A DNA stretch of 7,843 bases, from the NCBI GenBank assembly GCA_023443765.1, contig JAEZTA010000185.1, positions 1 through 7,843 of the forward strand, written 5' to 3'. The position numbers and the translations under genes are program-made. The DNA comes from Bacteroidota bacterium (GTDB lineage Bacteria; Bacteroidota; Bacteroidia; Bacteroidales; Rikenellaceae). Each line of letters starts with the position of its first letter. The stretch's first letter is position 1. This document shows positions 1-5,984 of this stretch, in pieces. The notes under the pieces are model-generated. The model worked only from the letters and a program-made list of their open reading frames with translations, had not been told where the DNA came from and did no database searches.

Positions 1-6
1 CCGCTA

Positions 7-14
7 TATTTTTG
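7..14 (+). promoter_or_regulatory. Candidate Bacteroidetes -7 box for the lipoprotein gene
   Basis: TATTTTTG matches the Bacteroidetes primary-sigma -7 consensus TAnnTTTG at every defined position. The matching -33 element would lie before the window and cannot be checked. If it is real, transcription starts near position 20 and the poly-C tract falls inside the 5' untranslated leader. A/T-rich octamers of this kind arise by chance, so this is a weak call. Confidence 0.35.
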
Positions 15-44
15 TCGGCGCGCCCCCTGTGTTTCCCGGAAAAA

Positions 45-57
45 CCCCCCCCCCCCC
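45..57. repeat. 13-C homopolymer in the lipoprotein leader
   Basis: Thirteen consecutive C residues follow a run of five A and end 36 bp before the lipoprotein ATG. A GGGGG run at 63-67 can pair with any five of the Cs (for example 53-57, loop GGTGC), giving a small GC hairpin just upstream of an A-rich segment near the start. Tracts of this length are prone to slipped-strand mispairing, so length variation could alter leader folding or promoter geometry. It may equally be a passive tract or a miscounted assembly homopolymer. Confidence 0.9.
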
Positions 58-93
58 GGTGCGGGGGTAAAAAACTGCATATCAATTGTTTGT

Positions 94-1323
94 ATGAAGA
101 AATCTTTGCTGCTGCTGTTCCTCGGAACGATTTTTTGTGCCTGTTCCGACAAGAACGAGCACCTCGTATTCGTGACCGACATCGTCATGCCTCCCGAATC
201 GTGGGTCTTTACGCCCGGCGACGGAGTGACCATTTCGGCCAAAGGGTTCGAGGCCGACGACCGGATCATGTTCGAGATTTACTGGGAGGAAGGGGCCGAA
301 TCGTTCGCCCCGAACGGTTATGCCAAAGGCGTGTGGGGCGTCATAACGTCGCGTACCGCCACGAGCATCACTTTTCTGGCCCCGGGGCACTACCCCGCTT
401 CGACGACCCGGGTGCTGCTGCTGCGTGGAGGCCGCGTGATGTCGCTGGGTAAAATCCGCGTTGACGACGGAGTTTCGAAGACTGTGGCGCTTTACGGCAT
501 TTCGGAGTCCGATACCGATCGGACCGAGATCGACCGCATCGACCTGGTGACTGGTGACAAGACGCGGGTCCAGACGCTCAGCGTCGGCCAGGGACTTACC
601 TGTGCGGTAGGTGCTCCCGGCTCGGGCTGGATTCACGGCATCTATTCCGGCTCGAAAGTGGGTGTCGACATTACGATGCGCTACTGGAACGACTTCGGGT
701 TCGGCGATTATCTGTTTGCCGGGCAGGTGTCCGATTCTGCACTCGGATTCCTGGACTATGACTCCGGGCGACTGACGTTGACGACCGAATCGGTGACCCG
801 TACCGATTACTCCCCGGTCCCGATTTCCTGGCGGATACCCGAGGAGGTGGCGCGGACGCTGATCGTACAGCCGTTTGTCCGGGCCGGATCCAATTTGCTG
901 CTGGCACTGCGCAACGCCGACGGGACATGTGCTCCGGTCGTGCTGAATATTTCCGGTGGAGCCTGGCGGGGCGAGGTTGTCGAGGCCGATGCGATGATTC
1001 CTTTCTGGAGCATGGTTGCATCGGTGACCGAGCCGGAGACGTGGTCCCAGGTCGGCGGCTATGCCGTTTCGGCAGCGGGCAAAACGCAGTTGCGGCTGAT
1101 AAACCTCACTCCCGAGAGCTTTACTTTCGAAGAGACGCTGGCCGAAGTTCCGGGTACGGTGCTTTCGGTTGCAGAGTATGCCCCCGATAAAAATATGCTG
1201 GAGATTTACCTGCTTTGCGAAGAGGGCGGCCAGCGCCGGATTCACGTCTACGATGCCCTGAAGAAGACACAGCGGACGCTTCCCGGGGTGTTCGACTGCT
1301 CGGAAATCGTCCTGACGAAATAG
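94..1323 (+). CDS. Lipoprotein with Ig/TIG-like N-terminal domain
   Basis: A 409-residue exported protein of unknown function. The N-terminus MKKSLLLLFLGTIFCAC is a lipoprotein signal peptide: a KK charge, a hydrophobic core and a lipobox-like FCA before Cys17, which would be lipidated. The following S-D-K-N-E is polar and acidic, like the export signals that send Bacteroidetes lipoproteins to the cell surface, so an outer-membrane, possibly surface, location is likely. Residues about 25-123 resemble an IPT/TIG-like immunoglobulin fold (VFTPGDGVTISAKGF, later TSITFLAPGHY, then LLLRGGRVMSLGKIRV). Residues about 130-409 are rich in short beta-strand segments (VALYGI, RIDLVTGD, LRLINL, RIHVYD), suggesting a propeller-like or other all-beta domain, though I can count no blades reliably. 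The ATG follows an A/T-rich leader without a Shine-Dalgarno sequence, and no better start exists. A hairpin terminator follows, so it appears to end its transcript. The lipoprotein call is firm and the function unknown. Confidence 0.88.
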   Translation: MKKSLLLLFLGTIFCACSDKNEHLVFVTDIVMPPESWVFTPGDGVTISAKGFEADDRIMFEIYWEEGAESFAPNGYAKGVWGVITSRTATSITFLAPGHYPASTTRVLLLRGGRVMSLGKIRVDDGVSKTVALYGISESDTDRTEIDRIDLVTGDKTRVQTLSVGQGLTCAVGAPGSGWIHGIYSGSKVGVDITMRYWNDFGFGDYLFAGQVSDSALGFLDYDSGRLTLTTESVTRTDYSPVPISWRIPEEVARTLIVQPFVRAGSNLLLALRNADGTCAPVVLNISGGAWRGEVVEADAMIPFWSMVASVTEPETWSQVGGYAVSAAGKTQLRLINLTPESFTFEETLAEVPGTVLSVAEYAPDKNMLEIYLLCEEGGQRRIHVYDALKKTQRTLPGVFDCSEIVLTK

Positions 1324-1347
1324 CGGTTTCCCGACAAAAAACGATTT

Positions 1348-1376
1348 ACAGGCCCGGATTTTCCCCGGGCCTGTTT
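1348..1376 (+). terminator. Rho-independent terminator after the lipoprotein gene
   Basis: A perfect 10-bp stem, ACAGGCCCGG (1348-1357) with CCGGGCCTGT (1365-1374), closes a 7-nt loop (ATTTTCC) and is followed by TTCGTGTT. It starts 24 bp after the lipoprotein stop codon. The U-tail is short but the stem is GC-rich and uninterrupted. Confidence 0.85.
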
Positions 1377-1404
1377 CGTGTTGTACGAATTTTGCGTATT
1401 TTTA
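1374..1404 (+). promoter_or_regulatory. Candidate Bacteroidetes promoter for yggS
   Basis: TATTTTTA at 1397-1404 matches TAnnTTTG at all but the final G, and TTTCG at 1374-1378 could act as the -33 element (consensus TTTG) with an 18-bp spacer. The -7 box ends 20 bp before the yggS ATG. The putative -33 element overlaps the tail of the preceding terminator. The need for a promoter between a terminator and the next gene supports the call; the exact boxes are uncertain. Confidence 0.4.
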
Positions 1405-1424
1405 CCGAGCAAACACTGAAATTT

Positions 1425-2093
1425 ATGTCGTCAATAGCTTGTCAACTGTCATTCGTGCGACAGACGCTCCCCGAGAGCGTCACGTTGGTCGCCGTGTCGA
1501 AAACCCACCCTGTGGAGCTGATCCGCGAGGCTTACGATGCCGGACATCGTATTTTCGGCGAGAGCCGTCCGCAGGAACTGCGCGAAAAATACGAGGTCCT
1601 GCCCAAGGACATCGAGTGGCACATGATCGGCCATCTGCAGACCAATAAGATCAAATACATTGCGCCGTTCGTGGCGCTGATCCATTCGGTCGACAGTGCA
1701 CGACTGGCCGAGGCCATCCAGCGTGAGGCGGCCAAATGCGGCCGGACGCTCGAAATCCTTCTGGAAATTCACGTCGCCGAGGAGGAGACCAAGACGGGCT
1801 GGGACATGTCCGAACTGATGCAGTACATCCGCACGGCGCCGTTTGCGCAGATGCCGGATATTTGCGTGCGCGGGGTGATGGGCATTGCCACTAATACCGA
1901 TGACGGCGAGGCGATCAGCCGCGATTTCAGGGAACTGAAACGTTGTTTCGACCTGCTGCAACCCTATTTCGGCCCGCGGTTCAACACGCTGTCGATGGGC
2001 ATGTCGCACGACTATCCGCTGGCCGTCGAGTGCGGTTCGACAATGGTGCGTGTCGGCTCGTTGATTTTCGGGGATCGGGATTATAGCAAATAG
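1425..2093 (+). CDS. yggS: YggS/PROSC family PLP homeostasis protein
   Basis: A 222-residue member of the YggS/YlmE/PROSC family, the usual length. These cytoplasmic proteins bind pyridoxal 5'-phosphate on a single-domain fold like alanine-racemase domain I and buffer the free PLP pool; no robust catalytic activity is known. Family marks are AVSKTHP with Lys26 as the PLP Schiff-base lysine, FGESRPQEL (44-52), WHMIGHLQTNK (65-75), SMGMSHDY (190-197) and the phosphate-binding end RVGSLIFG (209-216). The frame is open upstream to 1215, but that part overlaps the lipoprotein gene and the terminator. The ATG at 1425 puts the start just before the first family motif and after an A/T-rich leader. 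The next gene on the same strand is proC, the partner that gave the family its old name (proline synthetase co-transcribed), but a hairpin lies between them. Family identification is very secure. Confidence 0.95.
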   Translation: MSSIACQLSFVRQTLPESVTLVAVSKTHPVELIREAYDAGHRIFGESRPQELREKYEVLPKDIEWHMIGHLQTNKIKYIAPFVALIHSVDSARLAEAIQREAAKCGRTLEILLEIHVAEEETKTGWDMSELMQYIRTAPFAQMPDICVRGVMGIATNTDDGEAISRDFRELKRCFDLLQPYFGPRFNTLSMGMSHDYPLAVECGSTMVRVGSLIFGDRDYSK

Positions 2094-2136
2094 GAAATTT
2101 GGTATGATCGTTTTTAGAGCATTCCTGGTTGTGATT

Positions 2137-2157
2137 CGCGGCGTGCACGCCGCGTTT
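2137..2157 (+). terminator. Palindromic hairpin after yggS, probable terminator
   Basis: CGCGGCGTGCACGCCGCG (2137-2154) is a perfect 18-bp palindrome, forming a 7-bp all-GC stem with a TGCA loop, followed by TTT. It lies 43 bp after the yggS stop. The T run is short, so termination may be partial. As double-stranded DNA the same perfect palindrome could instead be a protein-binding site. Confidence 0.5.
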
Positions 2158-2180
2158 ACAAGTTTGCCTCACCCTAAAAT

Positions 2181-2212
2181 CCCCACCTTGGCGGGGGCTT
2201 ATCGCGTCGCGA
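2181..2212. repeat. Two further dyad symmetries in the yggS-proC spacer
   Basis: CCCCACCTTGGCGGGG (2181-2196) is an imperfect inverted repeat with a CCTTGG core and one mismatched pair. It is followed by TCGCGTCGCGA (2202-2212), a 5-bp inverted repeat around a central T. The first resembles short palindromic intergenic elements dispersed in many bacterial genomes, but only one copy is in this window, so repeat status is unproven. The second sits 16 bp before the candidate proC -7 box and could be an operator. Confidence 0.35.
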
Positions 2213-2228
2213 CCGGAATGCGGATAAC

Positions 2229-2236
2229 TAGATTTT
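2229..2236 (+). promoter_or_regulatory. Candidate -7 box for proC
   Basis: TAGATTTT matches TAnnTTTG at all but the last base and lies 19 bp before the proC ATG, within an A/T-rich stretch (TTTTAATTAAAAAA). No convincing -33 TTTG is visible at the expected spacing, where the TCGCGTCGCGA dyad lies instead. Weak call. Confidence 0.25.
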
Positions 2237-2255
2237 AATTAAAAAACCACTTAAT

Positions 2256-3038
2256 ATGAAAATCGGTTTTATCGGATTTGGAAATATGGCGCAGGCCATG
2301 GCGGGAGGATTCGTCCGCTCGGGGGCTGTGCAGCCCGGGGATATCGGCGCCTGTGCACGCGACCGTGCGAAATTGCAGCGCAATACGGAGCCGCAGGGTT
2401 TCCGGGCTTTCGACGACGCAGCGGCGGTCGCCGGGTTTGCCGACGTGGTCGTCGTCGCCGTGAAACCCTATCAGGTCGAGGCTGTGCTGACGCCTGTTAA
2501 GGAGTTGCTGGCGGGGAAGATCGTCGTTTCGGTGGCCGCTGGCGTTACGTTCGACGATTACGAGCGCATACTTGCTCCCGGCACGCACCACCTGAGCACA
2601 ATCCCCAATACGCCGGTTTCGGTATGCGAAGGCATCGTGGTCTGTGAGCGCCGCCATTCGCTGTCGGATGCGGAGTGGCAGGAGGTGAAGGAGCTGTTGT
2701 CGAAGATCGGCCTCGTGTTGCAGATGGACACGGCGCTGCTCAACATTTCGAGCGCTGTTTGCGGCTGCGGCCCGGCATTCGTCGCCATGTTCATCGAGGC
2801 GTTGGGCGATGCCGGAGTCAAGCACGGGATTCCCCGGGCCGACGCTTACCGCATGGCAAGTCAGATGATCGTTGGAACCGGAAAACTCCAGCTCGCAACG
2901 GGGCAGCATCCCGGGGAGATGAAGGATGCGGTCTGCTCGCCCGGCGGAACGACGATCGTGGGCGTCGCCGAACTGGAACGCAAGGGCTTCCGCGGTGCGG
3001 TGATCGACGCCATCGACGCCGTCCAGAACAAGAAGTAA
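2256..3038 (+). CDS. proC: Pyrroline-5-carboxylate reductase
   Basis: ProC catalyses the last step of proline synthesis, NAD(P)H-dependent reduction of 1-pyrroline-5-carboxylate to L-proline, in the cytoplasm. The 260-residue length is normal for the family. The N-terminal Rossmann domain opens with IGFGNMAQAM (dinucleotide loop G7-x-G9-x-x-A12) and includes VVVVAVKP (64-71) and the conserved PNTP (117-120). The C-terminal helical dimerisation domain holds CGCGPAF (169-175) and the family signature SPGGTT (228-233) followed by VAELERKGF. In the first, the usual S-G-S-G-P form appears as C-G-C-G-P, a conservative change. No domain is missing. The ATG follows an A-rich leader and starts directly at the first Rossmann strand. 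It probably has its own promoter, because a likely terminator lies between it and yggS. It ends in a shared hairpin terminator facing the convergent peptidase gene. Confidence 0.96.
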   Translation: MKIGFIGFGNMAQAMAGGFVRSGAVQPGDIGACARDRAKLQRNTEPQGFRAFDDAAAVAGFADVVVVAVKPYQVEAVLTPVKELLAGKIVVSVAAGVTFDDYERILAPGTHHLSTIPNTPVSVCEGIVVCERRHSLSDAEWQEVKELLSKIGLVLQMDTALLNISSAVCGCGPAFVAMFIEALGDAGVKHGIPRADAYRMASQMIVGTGKLQLATGQHPGEMKDAVCSPGGTTIVGVAELERKGFRGAVIDAIDAVQNKK

Positions 3039-3069
3039 ACGGAGATTATCTCCCTATCCCTAAATATAA

Positions 3070-3100
3070 AACGCCGGACTTTGCAGAAAAGTCCGGCGTT
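3070..3100. terminator. Bidirectional terminator between convergent genes
   Basis: An 11-bp perfect stem, AACGCCGGACT (3070-3080) with AGTCCGGCGTT (3090-3100), extends by two A-T pairs to 13 bp with a GCAGA loop (3083-3087). On the - strand it runs into TTTTATATTTA, a good U-tail for the peptidase transcript, whose stop is at 3123. On the + strand the tail is weaker (GTTGTCATT) but serves proC, which ends at 3038. Confidence 0.85.
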
Positions 3101-3122
3101 GTCATTGGAGAGCGGGGCTACC

Positions 3123-4325
3123 CTATCTCACCCGCAGGCTCTTGTTGAGTTGCAGGATCGTCGTCGATTTGATCCCGTTCAGGCGGCAGATGTTCGTCAC
3201 GGTCGTTCCGTAGCGGCGGGCAATGGCGCCCAGCGTATCGCCCGAACGTACCCGGTGGTACTGCATGGCTGCCTTTTCGGTGGCCTCCTTCTTGTCCTGC
3301 TCCTCGTTGGCAAGTTCATCGTCGAAGTCCTGTCCGGCGTTGGAGTAGATGCTGAAGAACGATTTCTTAAGCAGGAACGTCTCGCGGCTCAGCGTGCCGT
3401 TCTTGAAGTCGATCAGGCGTTCGGGGTCGAACGATTGTCCGTAGTAGCGGGTTTCGAAGTGGAGGTGCGGACCTGTCGAACGGCCTGTCGAGCCGCCCAG
3501 ACCGATGATCTGCCCCGCCTCGACCCATTGGTTGGGTTCGACCATGCGTTCCGACAGGTGTCCGTAGTAGGTCTCCAGCCCGTTGTCGTGGCGAATGATC
3601 ACCAGATTGCCGTAACCGCCCTTGTTGTACTCCGAGATGCGCACGCGGCCGCAGAAAGTAGCATAAACCGGGTCGCCCATCTTGAGCGGCAGGTCGACGC
3701 CCTGGTGCTGGCGCCTGCGGCGCGGGCCGTATTTGCCGCGCGGATGCACCGAACCCTGATAGGGGCAGTGGTAGCTGGTCAGCGAGTCCACGAGGTCGAT
3801 CACCACCGATTTGGGCATTCCCGACATGTCGACCTCCTTGTAGGGGAAGAGCGTCGTCGTGTCCCAGTATTTTTCGAAGATCGTACTGTCCTTGGCCACC
3901 TCGCGGTTGAGGACGTATTTCCAGGAGTTGTTGCTGTAAAGTATCACCTGAACGGCGTCGTTCTCGGTAGCGAGGGTGTCGATTACCGTGAGTCCGTTGG
4001 TGTCGAAGATGGATTCGATCTCCTTGGGCTGCAAACGCAGGCGCAGCGTGGCGATGGAATCGGCAGCGGCCTGTTCCGGATCGATGACCTCGGCGGGAAC
4101 GAGTTCTGCGGCTTTTATCGTTCCGGCGCTCTGGTCGGCGATGTAGACGATGTTTTGCAGTGAGTCGATCAGTGCGGCCTGACGGGATGTCACCGAGCGC
4201 AGCGAGTCGGCCGCAGCGGCTTCACTGGATGTTGCTGCGGGTTGCGTCCGCGTGTTTTTCGGTTTGCGGGCCATCGCCGTAAATGCCAGCGAGAGGGCGA
4301 CGCATGTAAGGATATATTTTCTCAT
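3123..4325 (-). CDS. Secreted M23 metallopeptidase with C-terminal LysM
   Basis: A 400-residue exported murein hydrolase or hydrolase-like regulator. Residues 1-19 (MRKYILTCVALSLAFTAMA) form a signal peptide with an AMA cleavage site. There is no lipobox, so a periplasmic protein is expected. A low-complexity Ala/Ser/Thr segment and an unassigned region (about 40-180, with the motif SWKYVLN) come next. The peptidase M23 domain (about 190-305) keeps every expected active-site element: HQGVD with zinc ligands His207 and Asp211, YYGHL with His256, and HLHFE with His287 and the zinc ligand His289, so it should be an active zinc endopeptidase cutting peptide cross-bridges. An acidic/basic linker leads to a LysM module (about 356-400, YHRVRSGDTLGAIARRYG) for glycan binding. 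The frame extends upstream to a TTG at 4349, but the ATG at 4325 directly begins a normal signal peptide. It lies 99 bp after the DUF3109-like gene and may have its own promoter. Bond specificity cannot be read from the sequence. Confidence 0.92.
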   Translation of the reverse strand: MRKYILTCVALSLAFTAMARKPKNTRTQPAATSSEAAAADSLRSVTSRQAALIDSLQNIVYIADQSAGTIKAAELVPAEVIDPEQAAADSIATLRLRLQPKEIESIFDTNGLTVIDTLATENDAVQVILYSNNSWKYVLNREVAKDSTIFEKYWDTTTLFPYKEVDMSGMPKSVVIDLVDSLTSYHCPYQGSVHPRGKYGPRRRRQHQGVDLPLKMGDPVYATFCGRVRISEYNKGGYGNLVIIRHDNGLETYYGHLSERMVEPNQWVEAGQIIGLGGSTGRSTGPHLHFETRYYGQSFDPERLIDFKNGTLSRETFLLKKSFFSIYSNAGQDFDDELANEEQDKKEATEKAAMQYHRVRSGDTLGAIARRYGTTVTNICRLNGIKSTTILQLNKSLRVR

Positions 4326-4424
4326 AATTACGTATTGTTGTCTGGTCAATTGCTCCGGCGGAGGACGACCATTTCATGCTGCAAATTAGACTGCAAGCAG
4401 GAAGAGGAGGCTTTTCATCGGTCG

Positions 4425-4997
4425 TTATTGTCTGCGTAACAAATCCTCGGCAGCTTCCAGCGCCTTGTAAAACTCCTCGCCGAAGCGACGGACGATCGGT
4501 TCCCGGAGGGCTTTGTAGACCGGGATGCCCAGCTTGGCGCCGCATTTGCGAGCCGGGGCGCACACCGACCAGCGGTGGTAGTTGAGTCCCACTGTGCCGT
4601 TCGAAAAACGCATCACGCGGATCGGATAGAGGTGGCACGAAATCGGCTTGCGGAAGGCCGTTTTGCCTTCGGCCCATGCCTTTTCGATGGCGCAGAGCGT
4701 GATGCCGTTCTCCTCGTAGGTGTAGGCGCACTCGGCGTCGCCGACGAGCGGCGTCGTCAGGTCGCCGTCTTCATCCACGACCATAAATCCCAGCCGTTCG
4801 ACGGCTTCGATGCCTTCGGGCGTCATGTAGGGTTTGTAAGCAGGATATTCGCGTTCGAGAATTTCCACCTCTTCGGCTTCGAGCGGCGCTCCGGCGTTGC
4901 CTTCGACGCAGCAGATGCCCTTGCACCGCGCGATGTCGCAGGCGAAGCACTCGCGCAGCAGGTCGGCGCTTACGATTTTGTCGTCGATCTCGATCAT
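4425..4997 (-). CDS. Cysteine-rich DUF3109-like protein
   Basis: A 190-residue cytoplasmic protein resembling the DUF3109 family, which to my knowledge has no assigned biochemical function. It has ten cysteines at positions 17, 20, 25, 29, 30, 90, 102, 121, 146 and 152. They sit in conserved-looking blocks: CFACDIARCKGICC (17-30), DAECAYTYEENGITLC (87-102), PISCHLYPIR (118-127, a CH pair) and SVCAPARKCG (145-153). The clustering suggests bound metal, an iron-sulfur cluster or zinc, but no known catalytic motif is visible. There is no signal peptide or membrane segment. The ATG overlaps the ddl stop in an ATGA arrangement, which fixes the start and implies translational coupling. It is the last tightly packed gene of the yicC-gmk-nadD-ddl operon. 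The family assignment is by recognition of the cysteine pattern; the function is unknown. Confidence 0.85.
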   Translation of the reverse strand: MIEIDDKIVSADLLRECFACDIARCKGICCVEGNAGAPLEAEEVEILEREYPAYKPYMTPEGIEAVERLGFMVVDEDGDLTTPLVGDAECAYTYEENGITLCAIEKAWAEGKTAFRKPISCHLYPIRVMRFSNGTVGLNYHRWSVCAPARKCGAKLGIPVYKALREPIVRRFGEEFYKALEAAEDLLRRQ

Positions 4998-5977
4998 TTG
5001 CGGCAGGTGTCGGCGATGATGATGTCGTACAGTTCCCCGAGCGACATGCCCATTTCGCGGGCTTGTTTGGGGACGATGCTGCCCTCGCTCATGCCGGGAA
5101 TCGAGTTCAGTTCGATCAGGTAGGGTTTTCCCGAGGGGGTGACGATAAAGTCTACCCGCACGACGCCTGAACAGCGGCAGGTCCGATAGGCTTCGCGCGT
5201 CATGCGGTTCAGCTCGGCCTTTACCTCCGGCGTGATGTCGGCAGGGGTGATTTCGTCGGAATACCCGGCGATGTATTTGGCTTCATAGTCGAAGAAGTCT
5301 TTCTTGGAAACGATCTCCGTGATCGGGAAGATATACTCCTTTCCCCCGGCGATCAGTATGCCGCAGCCCATTTCGCGGCCCGAGATGCACTCTTCGATCA
5401 GGATTTCATCGCCCTGGGCGAATGCCGCGTCGACGGCCGCCGCGAACTCCTCCGGGGCGTGCACCTTCGTCACGCCGAACGACGAACCGCTGGCGTTGGG
5501 TTTCACGAACAGGGGCATGCCCAGTTCGGCGATGATCTTTTCCGGCTCGAATGCCTCGTCGCGGCGCAGGAATACCTCGCGGGCGAGGTTGACGCGTCCG
5601 GCAAGCGTGCGTTTGGTCGTGATTTTGTCGAACGTGACGACCGACGAGGTCATCGAGCACGACGAATAGGGAACGCCCATCATGTCGAGGTAACCCTGCA
5701 GTTTTCCGTCCTCGCCGGGCGTGCCGTGAATGATGATCAGCGCGTAGTCGAATACCTTGTGCTCACCGTCTATGGTGATGGAAAAGTCGTTCTTGTCGAC
5801 CTGCCACTGCCGTCCGTCGGGCGCCGTGTAGTGCCAGTCGCGGTGATGGAGGTCGATGACCGTGATGTCGTATTTCGCGGGATTGAGAGCCGCCCCGATC
5901 TGGGCGGCGCTCTGGAGGGCTATTTCCCGTTCGGGCGAGTCTCCGCCCGCCAGGAGGGCTATTTTCAGGCGTGTCAT
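4994..5977 (-). CDS. ddl: D-alanine--D-alanine ligase
   Basis: Ddl joins two D-alanines using ATP, making the dipeptide that MurF adds to the peptidoglycan precursor in the cytoplasm. The 327-residue length fits the family. The three ATP-grasp parts are visible: an N-terminal domain with AGGDSPEREIAL (10-21) and HGTPGEDGKLQGYLD (84-98), a central nucleotide lid with VKPNASGSSFGV (158-169), and a C-terminal domain with RVDFIV (274-279) and ELNSIPGMSEGSIVPKQA (289-306). The omega-loop FFDYEAKY (228-235) ends in Tyr235, matching the tyrosine of E. coli DdlB (Tyr216). D-Ala-D-Lac ligases differ here, so ordinary D-Ala-D-Ala specificity, hence a vancomycin-type target, is inferred. The frame is open to 6382, but that part overlaps nadD. 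The ATG at 5977 begins the first beta-strand (LKIALLAGG) and lies 7 bp after the nadD stop. It overlaps the next gene by 4 nt (ATGA). Confidence 0.96.
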   Translation of the reverse strand: MTRLKIALLAGGDSPEREIALQSAAQIGAALNPAKYDITVIDLHHRDWHYTAPDGRQWQVDKNDFSITIDGEHKVFDYALIIIHGTPGEDGKLQGYLDMMGVPYSSCSMTSSVVTFDKITTKRTLAGRVNLAREVFLRRDEAFEPEKIIAELGMPLFVKPNASGSSFGVTKVHAPEEFAAAVDAAFAQGDEILIEECISGREMGCGILIAGGKEYIFPITEIVSKKDFFDYEAKYIAGYSDEITPADITPEVKAELNRMTREAYRTCRCSGVVRVDFIVTPSGKPYLIELNSIPGMSEGSIVPKQAREMGMSLGELYDIIIADTCRK

Positions 5978-5984
5978 TGTATGC

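Noticed and set aside
40..70. Poly-C/GGGGG hairpin as a terminator of a gene left of the window
   Set aside because: On the + strand it is followed by TAAAAAA rather than a T run. On the - strand a T5 run exists, but no - strand gene reads into it from the right.
82..1245. A 387-codon open frame on the - strand antisense to the lipoprotein gene
   Set aside because: Its product is rich in Arg, His, Gly and Pro with no domain or motif, typical of the reverse complement of a GC-rich gene. The + strand frame has a signal peptide and a plausible fold.
1215..1424. An N-terminal extension of YggS by 70 codons
   Set aside because: It overlaps the end of the lipoprotein gene and its terminator, and the family begins near the ATG at 1425.
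2104..2238. A 44-codon ORF (starting MIVFRAFLVV) filling the yggS-proC spacer
   Set aside because: It runs through all three dyad symmetries and ends inside the candidate proC promoter. Its composition looks like translated non-coding sequence. Conservation with synonymous-site bias in relatives would revive it.
3081..4163. A 360-codon open frame on the + strand antisense to the M23 peptidase gene
   Set aside because: The - strand protein has a full M23 active site and LysM. The antisense frame begins inside the terminator and has no recognisable domain.
4353..4363. CTCCGGCGGAG mini-hairpin before the peptidase gene
   Set aside because: The 4-bp stem with a 3-nt loop is too small to separate from chance in this GC-rich DNA.
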